Shown: piece after piece, positions 26,542 through 34,854 of the stretch
How the letters are laid out: every line of letters starts with the position of its first letter
Position numbering within the stretch: the first letter of the stretch is position 1
Position numbers and translations under genes: made by a program
NCBI GenBank assembly: GCA_028289425.1
Contig: JANQPL010000011.1
Location: 1-64,000, forward strand
Source: Alphaproteobacteria bacterium
GTDB taxonomy: Bacteria > Pseudomonadota > Alphaproteobacteria > JANQMY01
Length of the DNA stretch: 64,000 nt
Direction: 5' to 3'
Notes under the pieces: generated by a model
What the model saw: only the letters and a program-made list of their open reading frames with translations
What the model was told of the DNA's origin: nothing
The model's database searches: none

Positions 26542-27177
26542 ATGAAGCCTCATCTGATCGTTTCCATTCTGGTGTTCTTGTTGGGTGCAAGTGGCGTCAC
26601 GGCTGCGGCGGAAGATGCCGCGCCGGTCAAAGTGGTGGCCTTGGGCACGAGCTTGACGGCGGGTTTTGGGCTTGCGCCTGAAGACGGCTTCACCGAACAA
26701 CTAAGCAGAGCACTGACAGAACAAGGTCACGCGGTGGAGGTGCACAATGCCGGCGTGTCTGGCGATACGTCCGCTGGCGGTCTTGCGCGTCTCGATTGGG
26801 CTGTCGGACCCGAAACCCAAGCCATCATCGTCGAATTGGGGTCGAATGACGCTCTGCGCGGATTGAACCCAAGCCAAACTGAAAACAATTTGAGGGAAAT
26901 ACTCACACGGCTGAAAACACGCAACGTTCCGGTGCTGCTGGCGGGTATGCGGGCACCACCCAATCTGGGCCCCGAATATGCGGCGGACTTTGAACCCATC
27001 TACAAGGCCTTGGCCGCGGAATTCGACACGCTGTACTACCCCTTTTTCTTGGATGGGGTCGCCGCCAATGCCGAGCTGAAACAAGCCGACGGCATTCACC
27101 CCAATGCGGAAGGCGTCGCGGTCATCGTTAATCGAATTTCTCCTATGGTCATCGCGCTCATTGACAAGGTTCAATAA
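26542..27177 (+). CDS. tesA: GDSL-type arylesterase/acyl-CoA thioesterase, TesA-like
   Basis: A 211-residue secreted SGNH hydrolase. A signal peptide (about 1-22, ending TAAAE) is followed by block I ALGTSLTAGFGL (nucleophile Ser in G-T-S-L, where most relatives have G-D-S-L), block II NAGVSGDTSAGG, block III LGSNDALRGL and block V DGIHPNAEG carrying the catalytic Asp and His. Expected to hydrolyse short acyl or aryl esters in the periplasm. Divergent from ybbA. No clear ribosome-binding site before the ATG. Confidence 0.9.
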   Translation: MKPHLIVSILVFLLGASGVTAAAEDAAPVKVVALGTSLTAGFGLAPEDGFTEQLSRALTEQGHAVEVHNAGVSGDTSAGGLARLDWAVGPETQAIIVELGSNDALRGLNPSQTENNLREILTRLKTRNVPVLLAGMRAPPNLGPEYAADFEPIYKALAAEFDTLYYPFFLDGVAANAELKQADGIHPNAEGVAVIVNRISPMVIALIDKVQ

Positions 27178-27230
27178 CCCGCCAAAACTCGTCATGGATG
27201 GCGCATGAGTTTTAGCGGGAGGATGCGGTC

Positions 27231-27638
27231 ATGAATCTGCCGGCGCGAGGGGGATGTCATTGCGGCGCGCTGCGATATGAAATCGACGCCGAGCCGATCG
27301 ATTCAGGCTATTGTCATTGTACTGATTGCAGAAAGACCACCGGCGCGCCTGCGCTTGCCTGGGCGACCGTGCCAACCGACGCTTTTCGTTTTTTGAAGGG
27401 GACACCCAAAACCTATCGGTCATCATCGACCGGCGAACGGCTGTTCTGCGGTGACTGCGGTGCCCAAATTTTGTTTCGCGAAACACCCGACCCGATATAC
27501 GTGGACATCAACATCGCCACATTGGACGTGCCGGAAGCGATCACGCCGGACTACCACATCTTTTTTGCCCACAGGATCCCGTGGTTCGACACACAGGATA
27601 ATTTGCCCCGGTTTGCCGCCCGGGAACCCACCGCTTGA
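27231..27638 (+). CDS. GFA family zinc protein
   Basis: A 135-residue protein of the glutathione-dependent formaldehyde-activating (GFA/CENP-V) fold. Zinc cysteines are in GGCHCGALRYE (about 7-17), YCHCTDCRKTTG (about 24-35) and FCGDCGAQI (about 71-79). Most relatives have no proven formaldehyde activity, so the function is open. The gene stands alone with a GGAGG site a few bases before the ATG. Confidence 0.9.
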   Translation: MNLPARGGCHCGALRYEIDAEPIDSGYCHCTDCRKTTGAPALAWATVPTDAFRFLKGTPKTYRSSSTGERLFCGDCGAQILFRETPDPIYVDINIATLDVPEAITPDYHIFFAHRIPWFDTQDNLPRFAAREPTA

Positions 27639-27653
27639 CCAGCATTCGCTACA

Positions 27654-28088
27654 CTAGGTAGCAAGCATTTTTGCGTAGTCCACCGTAAGCCACCGTTCGG
27701 GCTTCATGCGAACCAAAATGTTCTGCTCGCCCGGCGATCCTTCCACATATTGATCGCCCAATTCCTTGCCCAGATATCGATGGGCAAGAATGCGCGTGGC
27801 TTCGTTGTCTTGCGTATCGTCCAGCGACGTAATCGGGCCTTCAACGCTCACATATTTGTAGGGCATCGCCTCTTGCTGCGCGACAAGACTGAAACGCTTG
27901 GTGCCGCTCAGGAGCTTCCCTTTGCGCGATTCTTTCCCGGTGACGATCCACACCTCCCCACCCGGATCGTAGCCATACCAGATGGGCGCGCTCAGCGGTC
28001 CGCGCCCCGGCTGGTCGATACTGATCACGCCCACATGGACGTCGGCCAAAAATGTCTCGCGTTCTTCTTTGGTCATGGCGAGCGACAT
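27654..28088 (-). CDS. Pyridoxamine 5'-phosphate oxidase-fold (FMN-binding) protein
   Basis: A 144-residue split-barrel protein: MTKEERETFLAD, VGVISIDQPGRGPLSAPIWYGY, GEVWIVTGKESRKGKLL, FSLVAQQEAMPYKYVSVEGPIT. This is the pattern of small PPOX-class F420/FMN-dependent proteins. It may bind FMN, F420 or heme breakdown products; the substrate is unknown. Convergent with the GFA gene with a 15-bp gap. ATG 28088 follows AAGGAGGC, a strong ribosome-binding site. Confidence 0.85.
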   Translation of the reverse strand: MSLAMTKEERETFLADVHVGVISIDQPGRGPLSAPIWYGYDPGGEVWIVTGKESRKGKLLSGTKRFSLVAQQEAMPYKYVSVEGPITSLDDTQDNEATRILAHRYLGKELGDQYVEGSPGEQNILVRMKPERWLTVDYAKMLAT

Positions 28089-28211
28089 GAGCGCCTCCTT
28101 GTATTGACTTGCAATCTTGCCACGCCATATCAGCCAAACGCGCGTTGACTGGTCAAGCGCGGAATTGCACGTTACCCAATCACCAACGCATCAGATCAAT
28201 TGGGGGAGTAT

Positions 28212-29255
28212 ATGGAGTACCGCAAGCTCGGCCAATCGGACATTCAGGTCACGAACATCTGCTTAGGCACCATGACCTGGGGTGAGCAAAACAGCGAGGC
28301 CGAGGGCCACGAGCAAATGGACTATGCCCTTGACCGCGGCATCAATTTCTTCGACACGGCGGAAATGTATGCCGTTCCCCCGCGTCCCGAGACGCAAGGG
28401 TCGACCGAAAAGATCATTGGCACATGGTTTCAAGCCCGGAAGAACAGAGACAAAGTCATCCTGGCCACAAAGGTCAGCGGGCGCAATGCGCAACTCACCT
28501 GGCCGCGGGATTCCGGCGATGGCACCATGCTTGACAAAGCCAATATTCACGAGGCTATCGAAAAGAGTCTCAAACGTCTGCAGACGGACTACATCGATCT
28601 TTATCAGCTTCATTGGCCGGATCGTCCCATGAATCTGTTCGGTGGCCTCAACTACAACCACGTTGAGGCGGAAACAATTCCCATCGAAGAAACGTTGGAT
28701 GTCCTCGCCGGCTTGGTCAAAGAAGGAAAGATCCGTCGGATCGGCCTCTCTAACGAAACACCTTGGGGCGTTGCAAAATTCTTGAGCGCCTCGGACGCGT
28801 TGGGCCTCCCACGCATCGCATCCATCCAGAACGTCTACAATTTGGTGAGCCGTGCGTTTGAAATGGGCTTGAGCGAATTCGCCATGCGCGACCAAGTGGG
28901 CCTCTTGGCCTATTCTCCGTTGGCCCAAGGCTACCTGACCGGTAAATACCGCAACGGCGCGCTTCCTGAAGGCGCACGCAAAACACTTTTCAATCGGCTG
29001 CAACGCTATGAGGGCCCGGGCGCAGAGCGGGCAATCAACTCTTACCTGGACCTTGCCGAAAACAGAGGTTTAGATCCCGCTCAATTGGCCATAAAATTCT
29101 GTGACACCCGGCCCTTCGTGACTTCCACAATCATCGGGGCCACCAGCATGGAGCAGCTTAAGACGGATATTGATGCCTTCGATCTGCCTTGGACCGACGA
29201 ACTGGACGAAGCGGTCCACACACTGCATTTGGAACAACCCAATCCGTGTCCTTGA
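28212..29255 (+). CDS. Aldo/keto reductase, Tas-like
   Basis: A 347-residue NADPH-dependent reductase. Tetrad residues are visible: Asp in NFFDTAEMY with its Tyr, Lys in ILATKVSG, and His in LYQLHWPDRP. The insertion PPRPETQGSTEKIIG and the C-terminal TSTIIGATSMEQL are typical of the Tas branch. The start is ATG 28212, five bases after GGGGGAG; the longer TTG start lacks a site. No operon partner. Confidence 0.9.
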   Translation: MEYRKLGQSDIQVTNICLGTMTWGEQNSEAEGHEQMDYALDRGINFFDTAEMYAVPPRPETQGSTEKIIGTWFQARKNRDKVILATKVSGRNAQLTWPRDSGDGTMLDKANIHEAIEKSLKRLQTDYIDLYQLHWPDRPMNLFGGLNYNHVEAETIPIEETLDVLAGLVKEGKIRRIGLSNETPWGVAKFLSASDALGLPRIASIQNVYNLVSRAFEMGLSEFAMRDQVGLLAYSPLAQGYLTGKYRNGALPEGARKTLFNRLQRYEGPGAERAINSYLDLAENRGLDPAQLAIKFCDTRPFVTSTIIGATSMEQLKTDIDAFDLPWTDELDEAVHTLHLEQPNPCP

Positions 29256-29280
29256 GGGGCGCTAGAAAGACCAAAAGAAC

Positions 29281-29817
29281 ATGCCGCGCCTTTTCGTAGG
29301 CATTGACCTGCCCGCCGATGTCAAGCAACGGCTCTTGGCGCTTGCCGGCGGCATCCCAGGCGCCCGTTGGCAGACCGAGGAACAACTTCACCTAACCCTG
29401 CGCTTTATCGGAGACGTGAATATCCATGTAGCCAATGATATTTCGTCGTCTCTTGGCACGCTGCATATGGCGCCTTTCGAGATTGCTCTATCAGGCGTTG
29501 GCCAGTTCGGTGACAAACGGCCCCATATTGTCTGGGCGGGACTGGAAGAGAGCCCACCTCTTCTCCGCCTTAACGCCAAGGTGGAGCAAGCCCTGAAAAC
29601 GCTCGGCCTCGCGGCGGAGACCCGGAAATACATACCTCACGTAACGCTGGCACGTATGAAAAACCCGCCAAGATCCCGCGTCTTACAATTTTTGTCAGAG
29701 TACGGTCTTTTCAGAACAGATTTCTTCACCGTATCTGCCTTCCACCTTTTTGAAAGCCGATTGGGAAGCGCCGGCGCTGCTTATCGAATCATTTCGACAT
29801 TTGAGTTAGCTGAGTAG
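29281..29817 (+). CDS. thpR: RNA 2',3'-cyclic phosphodiesterase
   Basis: A 178-residue 2H phosphoesterase. The two HxTx motifs are HLTL (about 41-44, in EQLHLTLRFIGD) and HVTL (about 121-124, in YIPHVTLARMK), with the usual N-terminal RLFVGIDLP. ThpR opens RNA 2',3'-cyclic phosphates to 2'-phosphates. Its start is 25 bp after the aldo/keto reductase stop, so co-transcription is possible. It converges on the OmpW-like gene with a 21-bp gap. Confidence 0.93.
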   Translation: MPRLFVGIDLPADVKQRLLALAGGIPGARWQTEEQLHLTLRFIGDVNIHVANDISSSLGTLHMAPFEIALSGVGQFGDKRPHIVWAGLEESPPLLRLNAKVEQALKTLGLAAETRKYIPHVTLARMKNPPRSRVLQFLSEYGLFRTDFFTVSAFHLFESRLGSAGAAYRIISTFELAE

Positions 29818-29838
29818 GCACTTCCCAGAAACGGAGTC

Positions 29839-30474
29839 TTAGAAACGGTATCCGATACCGCCGCCGATAATCCAAGGATCCAAATCCAAATCGGCACGAA
29901 TAGCGCCCCCATTGATCGTAACGTCGGTTTCCAGGAACAACCTCTTGACGTCGAAGTTGACCAGCCAGCCATTTCCGATGGGAATATCGACGCCGGCTTG
30001 CAGAGCAAGGCCGGGCTTATTGTCATAGTCCACGTTCAGACCGGTAGGCGCATGTACATCGAAAAAGAAGGTGTAATTGACGCCGGCACCCACATAGGGC
30101 CGCACTTGCGCGTTCGGAAACGGGTGATACTGAAGAGTCAGCGTTGGCGGGAGTATACGCACCGACCCTAAATCTGTCGGCCCAGTGGTGGCTGTGGCTG
30201 AATGGCGCGCCGTTGCAAGTATGAGCTCTGCAGCAAAGTGATCCGTGAAGAAGTAGGTAATGTCCAATTCGGGAACCACCTCGTTCGTCACATCCACATC
30301 GCCGCCAATGGTGGTGACTGATGCGTTTTCGTCCGGGACGATCGCAATGGCACGGGCACGGATCTGCCAAGGTCCCTCACCGGCCGCCACGGCGGTTGTC
30401 GATCCCGCCATTGGGGCAAATACGCCAGCGCCCGCAAGGGCCGCCGCCGCCAATACCTGAGTTAGTTTTCGCAT
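29839..30474 (-). CDS. OmpW family outer membrane protein
   Basis: A 211-residue beta-barrel porin. The signal peptide spans about residues 1-31 (MRKLTQVLAAAALAG... ending AVAA), then GPWQIRARAIAIVPDE, ELDITYFFTDHFAAELI, TLTLQYHPFPNAQVRPYVGAGVNYTFFF, and a C-terminal Phe (GGGIGYRF) for BAM recognition. OmpW forms a narrow channel for small hydrophobic molecules. ATG 30474 follows AAGGGA; the frame upstream runs through leader DNA rich in inverted repeats and is not coding. Confidence 0.93.
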   Translation of the reverse strand: MRKLTQVLAAAALAGAGVFAPMAGSTTAVAAGEGPWQIRARAIAIVPDENASVTTIGGDVDVTNEVVPELDITYFFTDHFAAELILATARHSATATTGPTDLGSVRILPPTLTLQYHPFPNAQVRPYVGAGVNYTFFFDVHAPTGLNVDYDNKPGLALQAGVDIPIGNGWLVNFDVKRLFLETDVTINGGAIRADLDLDPWIIGGGIGYRF

Positions 30475-30485
30475 AATAATGTCCC

Positions 30486-30533
30486 TTCGATGAAAAACCT
30501 TTTTCATCCCAAGCAAATGCTTTCGATGCAAAA
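30486..30533. promoter_or_regulatory. Inverted-repeat cluster in the ompW leader
   Basis: Directly before the OmpW-like start lies an inverted repeat with 9-bp arms, GATGAAAAA (30489-30497) and TTTTTCATC (30500-30508). Next to it is AAGCA-AA-TGCTT (30511-30522). The heptamer TTCGATG occurs twice as a direct repeat (30487-30493 and 30522-30528). It could be an operator or a 5'-UTR hairpin controlling the porin. Confidence 0.45.
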
Positions 30534-30604
30534 TCGTTAGTATACGGATATATTGTTTTACATTGGAGGATTCGGCTGACGAAAACGTCGCCAACCTGTT
30601 CCGA

Positions 30605-30621
30605 TTTCGTAAATTACGAAA
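30605..30621. promoter_or_regulatory. Perfect 8-bp-arm inverted repeat, probable operator
   Basis: TTTCGTAA (30605-30612), one central A, then TTACGAAA (30614-30621). It sits in the 382-bp non-coding region between the OmpW-like and phhB genes, 131 bp from the ompW start. The arms and short spacer look like a dimeric helix-turn-helix regulator site. The regulator is not identified. The rest of the region holds the ompW leader repeats and a FixK/FNR-type box, and no gene that I can see. Confidence 0.45.
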
Positions 30622-30775
30622 GGAACGAGACGCACCCCGCCGCAAACAGACTTGCCGATGCCGGACAGAATTAGGCATCAGCCAGCGCGAACTGTCCTAG
30701 CACCTCATCTGTTCCTCCGTGTTCCAATCAATCCCACTTGCGCAGAACAGGTATCGGGGGAAGCAACCGGTCACG

Positions 30776-30789
30776 TTGACATAGATCAA
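30776..30789. promoter_or_regulatory. FixK/FNR-type box
   Basis: TTGAC-ATAG-ATCAA matches the Crp/Fnr-family TTGA(C/T)-N4-(A/G)TCAA half-sites of alphaproteobacterial FnrL/FixK. It lies 67 bp before the phhB GTG and about 300 bp from ompW. Its first half also serves as a possible -35 (TTGACA). Which gene it controls is not decided by sequence. Confidence 0.5.
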
Positions 30790-30856
30790 AAACCTGCAAC
30801 ATTGTGGGTGCACTGGACAAAGGGTCACAGGCGCCCGACAAACATGGAGCTTTGCA

Positions 30857-31147
30857 GTGGTCGAAAAACTTGCAGGTCAGAAACGCGCTGCCGCTTTGGC
30901 GCAACTCTCAGGCTGGGAAGAGTTACCGCAACGCGACGCGATCAAGAAGACGTTCCAGTTTCGCGATTTCAATGAAGCCTTCGGCTTCATGACGCGCGCT
31001 GCCTTGATCGCCGAAAAGATGGACCATCATCCGGAATGGTTCAATGTGTACAAAACCGTCGAGGTCACGCTGACAACCCACGATGCCGACGGACTGAGCC
31101 AGAATGACATCGAGCTTGCGCGCGCGATGGACCAATTGGCCGCTTAA
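30857..31147 (+). CDS. phhB: 4a-hydroxytetrahydrobiopterin dehydratase
   Basis: A 96-residue pterin-4a-carbinolamine dehydratase that recycles the pterin cofactor of aromatic amino acid hydroxylases. The family motif is [20 protein letters not shown] (about 57-76), with the catalytic His pair and Trp. The start is GTG 30857, about 8 bases after GGAG. No phenylalanine hydroxylase is in the window, so the partner enzyme, if any, lies elsewhere; relatives can also act as moonlighting cofactors of transcription. Confidence 0.92.
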   Translation: MVEKLAGQKRAAALAQLSGWEELPQRDAIKKTFQFRDFNEAFGFMTRAALIAEKMDHHPEWFNVYKTVEVTLTTHDADGLSQNDIELARAMDQLAA

Positions 31148-31211
31148 CCGTTGACATTGCTGGCCTTTTGGCCTGATTGAAGTGGTCGCGCCCCAGCCCT
31201 ATATTTAGAAC

Positions 31212-31592
31212 ATGCGGGAAACTTCCGAGACCGAGAACGCGCTTATTCCCTTGACCGACCCCATCGAAATGGAACGGGTCGAACAGTCCTTTTGGTTAAA
31301 GCTGCGCCGCGTTGTGGGGCGCATTCCATTTGCTGAGGATTTGGTCGCGGCATATTATTGTGCGGTCGATACATCAACACCAGCGCGCGTGCGGGGCATA
31401 TTGCTGGCCGCCCTGGCCTATTTCGTGCTGCCGACCGATATGATTCCCGATTTCATCACGGGTCTTGGGTTTACGGACGACGCCACCGTGCTCGCCACAA
31501 CCCTTGGAATCGTCAGCAGCTACATCAAGCCGGCCCACCGGAGCGCGGCGCGCCAAGCACTGGACCTGCCACCGGCAGAAGCAGACACTTAA
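31212..31592 (+). CDS. YkvA family (DUF1232) membrane protein
   Basis: A 126-residue protein. Its central region carries the DUF1232 signature: YCAVDTSTPARVRGILLAAL, then YFVLPTDMIPDFI (about 76-88) and GFTDDATVL. One or two helices are hydrophobic enough to be membrane-bound. Function unknown in the family. Its stop overlaps the stop of the convergent DMT transporter by 4 bp. Confidence 0.9.
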   Translation: MRETSETENALIPLTDPIEMERVEQSFWLKLRRVVGRIPFAEDLVAAYYCAVDTSTPARVRGILLAALAYFVLPTDMIPDFITGLGFTDDATVLATTLGIVSSYIKPAHRSAARQALDLPPAEADT

Positions 31593-32767
31593 CCGGGCTC
31601 ATCCTTGCTGCTGCTTTGATCGGGGGTCTTGCCTGGTGGCGGCGGAGCGTGCGGTGCATTGCCCGTGCCTTGTGTTTTCGATTGCGACGACGTTGGCGCT
31701 TTGAGAACCGACTGCACTACGCTGCCGGGTGTTGGCCCGGAAACCGCTGTCACCGTCGCGTCGACCGGATCGGCGGGCGTCGGCTTGCGGCCAAGCTGCG
31801 CTTCGCGCCGGGCAATGTAAAGCGTTGAGCCCACAATGATGGCCGCGCCAACGATTGTCCACTCATCCGGCACCTCCGAGAACACAATGAAACCCGCGAT
31901 TGCGGCAAAGAGCAGCCGCGTATAGTCGAAGGGCGCCATGGCAGAGGCTTCGCCCACCGCATAGCCGCGGATGAAACAATTGTGGGCGGCAACACCGAAC
32001 GCCCCCATGGCCAGAAGCAGAAGGTATTCTTCCATGGTCGGCGCCTGCCACACAATGGCCGCCGGGATTGCGGTGATCAACAGGCCAATAATGCTTGAGT
32101 AAAACAATAGGGTCACTGTCGGATCCGTCCGCGACAGGATCTTGACGCAAATAATCGCCCCGGCCACAAGCATGGCTTGAGAGACAGCCGCCAGCGCAGC
32201 AGGCTCAATCGTTCCGGTTGGGCGCAACATGATAAGAACGCCCAAAAAACCAATGACGGTCGCAACCGACCGCCTGGTACCCACGGTTTCGGACAGGAAG
32301 ATGACGGCAAGCGGCACAACAAAAAGAGCACGCGCAAATGTGATCGCATTGGCATCCGCCAGAGGCATATGGATCAGCGCGTAAAAACCGCAAATCATCC
32401 CCAGATTGCCGAAAAGCCCGCGCAATATGTGCAAACCAGGTCGTTGGGTGCGCCAGCCCTGCCGCCCATTGCCCACCAAGAACGGCAAAATGAACAGGAG
32501 CCCTGTGAGCGTGCGGAAAAACGTCACCTGGAAATGATCAAGACGCCCGCCGAGGAACTTCGCCAACGTCGCCATACAGCTAAACAGTGCCGCCGCCAGC
32601 ACCGTCCAAATGGCGCCGCGAATGTTCGGCGCCAAGCCGTTCCAGGTTTCCAGCCACCAAGAAACCAAATGCACGGGTCCGGAGAATTCTTCCTCACTGG
32701 AACTTTGCGACGATTTTTGCTGCGGCCGGGTGTCGTCAGCACCCGACTGATTAAGATCCGCCGTCAT
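31589..32767 (-). CDS. DMT superfamily transporter (EamA)
   Basis: A 392-residue protein with an N-terminal polar region (about 1-50), ten hydrophobic helices as two EamA repeats (about 51-180 and 200-330), and an unusual Pro/Thr/Ser-rich C-terminal tail of about 65 residues ending KTPDQSSSKDEPG. Such exporters move amino acids, metabolites or drugs; cargo unknown. I use ATG 32767 and not 32785 because of normal N-terminal composition; no clear ribosome-binding site at either. Confidence 0.87.
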   Translation of the reverse strand: MTADLNQSGADDTRPQQKSSQSSSEEEFSGPVHLVSWWLETWNGLAPNIRGAIWTVLAAALFSCMATLAKFLGGRLDHFQVTFFRTLTGLLFILPFLVGNGRQGWRTQRPGLHILRGLFGNLGMICGFYALIHMPLADANAITFARALFVVPLAVIFLSETVGTRRSVATVIGFLGVLIMLRPTGTIEPAALAAVSQAMLVAGAIICVKILSRTDPTVTLLFYSSIIGLLITAIPAAIVWQAPTMEEYLLLLAMGAFGVAAHNCFIRGYAVGEASAMAPFDYTRLLFAAIAGFIVFSEVPDEWTIVGAAIIVGSTLYIARREAQLGRKPTPADPVDATVTAVSGPTPGSVVQSVLKAPTSSQSKTQGTGNAPHAPPPPGKTPDQSSSKDEPG

Positions 32768-32973
32768 GAGTAGCAACGCGCACACGCTATTCGCCCAGGA
32801 GGCGCGGGCAGGAAGAACCGTCGAATTGAACGGATTGCTCGTTCAACATAAGGACGTTCCAACCTCGCCGCAAGGCACCCGCAGCGGCGTACGGTGAAAT
32901 AGGTCCAAGAGTTGAAGTCCGGTAGGGGACAAGGCTAATCTTAGGATCTCGATGGGTTTGGCGGTGCGACCCC

Positions 32974-33534
32974 ATGCAAAATCCAGATTTTTCAGAGCTG
33001 TCGACAGACCGGCTGGTCATCAGGCGGTTTCATGTGGGGGATCGCATTGCATTCCATGCGCTTCGCAATATTGACACCGTTGCCCGATATCAAAGCTGGC
33101 CCTTCCCGTACTCGGAAGCTGAAGTCAGAGACTTTATCCGCACCATGATGAATAGCCACCCGGGCACGATCGGCGAGTGGTTTCAGTTTGTCGTTTCACT
33201 CAAGGACAATGGCCGATTCATCGGCGATATCGGTTTAAAGCCACTCAAGGTGCCTGATGGGCAATTCATGCTCGGCTATAGCCTCTTTCCCGATTATGAA
33301 GGCCAGGGGTACATGTCCGAAGCTTTGTCGGAAGTGATTGGCTATGCCTTTACCGATCTGGCACAGAACAAAGCATTGGCCTATGTGGATCTGCGCAACG
33401 AGCGTTCCATCAGGCTGCTCGAACGGTTGGGGTTTGCGCAGCTCAAACGGTGGGAGAATTTCGGCGTTGAGGGTGCCGACGAAACACTCCTCTACATGAC
33501 GGAAAAAAAGAAATGGCCGCCGCCCGCCCGGTAG
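32974..33534 (+). CDS. GNAT family N-acetyltransferase
   Basis: A 186-residue acetyltransferase of the RimJ/RimL-like type: LSTDRLVIRRF near the N-terminus, FIGDIGLKPL (beta4), GYSLFPDYEGQGYMSEAL (the Q/R-x-x-G-x-G/A acetyl-CoA loop is EGQGYM), NERSIRLLERLGF at the end. The acceptor is unknown. Stands alone; the serine hydrolase gene converges on it 32 bp away. Confidence 0.9.
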   Translation: MQNPDFSELSTDRLVIRRFHVGDRIAFHALRNIDTVARYQSWPFPYSEAEVRDFIRTMMNSHPGTIGEWFQFVVSLKDNGRFIGDIGLKPLKVPDGQFMLGYSLFPDYEGQGYMSEALSEVIGYAFTDLAQNKALAYVDLRNERSIRLLERLGFAQLKRWENFGVEGADETLLYMTEKKKWPPPAR

Positions 33535-33566
33535 ATCGACTTGGCGGGCTCAGCCCCTGCCGATGG

Positions 33567-34835
33567 CTACCTTTTCTCCCACACCCCCGAGGCATTGGTG
33601 GTGTAACCGATCGATTGGTAGGCCGCATCCACAAGGGCCTGGCCGCGTTCGTTGAGTAAAACGCCAAGCCCCTGTTTGTTCATGGTGTAACCAAAACTCA
33701 AGCCCGCGATAGGGTCGGCAAATCCGATGGACCCGCCAGCCCCCACATGGCCGAACGCCGCATCGCTCAAAATAGCGCTCTCCACGGAATAAATCGTATC
33801 AAGCTTCCGGTTGTCCATAGACTTCATGAAACCGAGCGCAAAACGTGTCGGCAGGCGCAGCGTGGCGTCGTCCTGCGTGGCCGCGCTCACCCGTGACATG
33901 CGGGAGAGGGTGGCGGGATCAACCAGTGTGAGTCCATTTGCGGACCCTCCTGCCGCCAAGGGCGCGTACATTTTCGCTAGGCCGCGCCCGTTGGTGATTC
34001 CGTTGGCAGACCCTACTTCTGCCTGATGCAACACGGGATCATTAAACGTCATGCCGCCGGTGTTAAGAAGAAACAGAGCAGAAATGGACTGATTGTCTTG
34101 CTCGATCGATTCTTGAAACTTGGATTTCGGCCGATCGGGATCCAATGTGGCCGGAATGATGGGCGCCAGCCGCCGTTCCGTATCCCCATAGTCCGCCGCC
34201 GGGATACCGATGCGGAAATCGAGCCCTAACGGTCCGGCCACCTCGTCCGCAAAGAACTGCCCCAGGGGTTTGCCGGCCGCCCGCCTGATCACATTGCCGA
34301 TCGTCCACGCATAGGTGAGCCCATGATATCCTTGGCGGCTGCCGGGCGCCCAGAAGGGTTCCTCCTGTTCCAGCAACCCGGTCATGTAGTCGAAATCCGC
34401 CACGCCCCCTTTTTTCACGCGTGTGCGTGTTGCGGGCATGCCCGCCGTGTGGTCCAGCATCATGGAGACGCGGGTACTCTCTTTTCCGTTGTGACCGTAT
34501 TCGGGCCAATATTCCGTCACCGGAGCATCGAGATCGAGGATACCCCGGCTTGCGAGCATATGGGCGCATAATGCCGTTGCGCCTTTGGTGGATGAAAACA
34601 CGACACAGACGGTATCTTGTTCCCAGGGAATGCCGGGCGCGTCATGCTTTGGACGTTTGGAAAAACCGCCCCAAAGATCGATGACCGTTTCTCCCTCATG
34701 GGTAAGGCACAAGCTTGCGCCCACCTCGCCGCCGGTGTTGAAGTTCTCGACAAATGCTTCGAGAACACGTTCGAATTGAGGGGCACAAAACCCCTCCACC
34801 TGACCGTTCTTTACGGCCGTCTCCACATGACTCAT
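33567..34835 (-). CDS. Serine hydrolase, class C beta-lactamase/esterase family
   Basis: A 422-residue penicilloyl-serine-transferase-fold protein (COG1680). The catalytic S-x-x-K is SSTK in VVFSSTKGATAL (about 79-90). YAWTIGNVI provides the tyrosine block and GHVGAGGSIGFAD the third (H-x-G) block. No signal peptide, so it is cytoplasmic, like EstB-type esterases, and not a periplasmic beta-lactamase. It is 19 bp downstream of a quinone oxidoreductase gene and may share its transcript. Confidence 0.9.
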   Translation of the reverse strand: MSHVETAVKNGQVEGFCAPQFERVLEAFVENFNTGGEVGASLCLTHEGETVIDLWGGFSKRPKHDAPGIPWEQDTVCVVFSSTKGATALCAHMLASRGILDLDAPVTEYWPEYGHNGKESTRVSMMLDHTAGMPATRTRVKKGGVADFDYMTGLLEQEEPFWAPGSRQGYHGLTYAWTIGNVIRRAAGKPLGQFFADEVAGPLGLDFRIGIPAADYGDTERRLAPIIPATLDPDRPKSKFQESIEQDNQSISALFLLNTGGMTFNDPVLHQAEVGSANGITNGRGLAKMYAPLAAGGSANGLTLVDPATLSRMSRVSAATQDDATLRLPTRFALGFMKSMDNRKLDTIYSVESAILSDAAFGHVGAGGSIGFADPIAGLSFGYTMNKQGLGVLLNERGQALVDAAYQSIGYTTNASGVWEKR

Positions 34836-34854
34836 TAGGTTTCCTTCAGGCGCG

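Noticed and set aside
32823-32843. Inverted repeat TTGAAC...GTTCAA before the GNAT gene
   Set aside because: Only 6-bp arms with a 9-base spacer; too weak to call a site.
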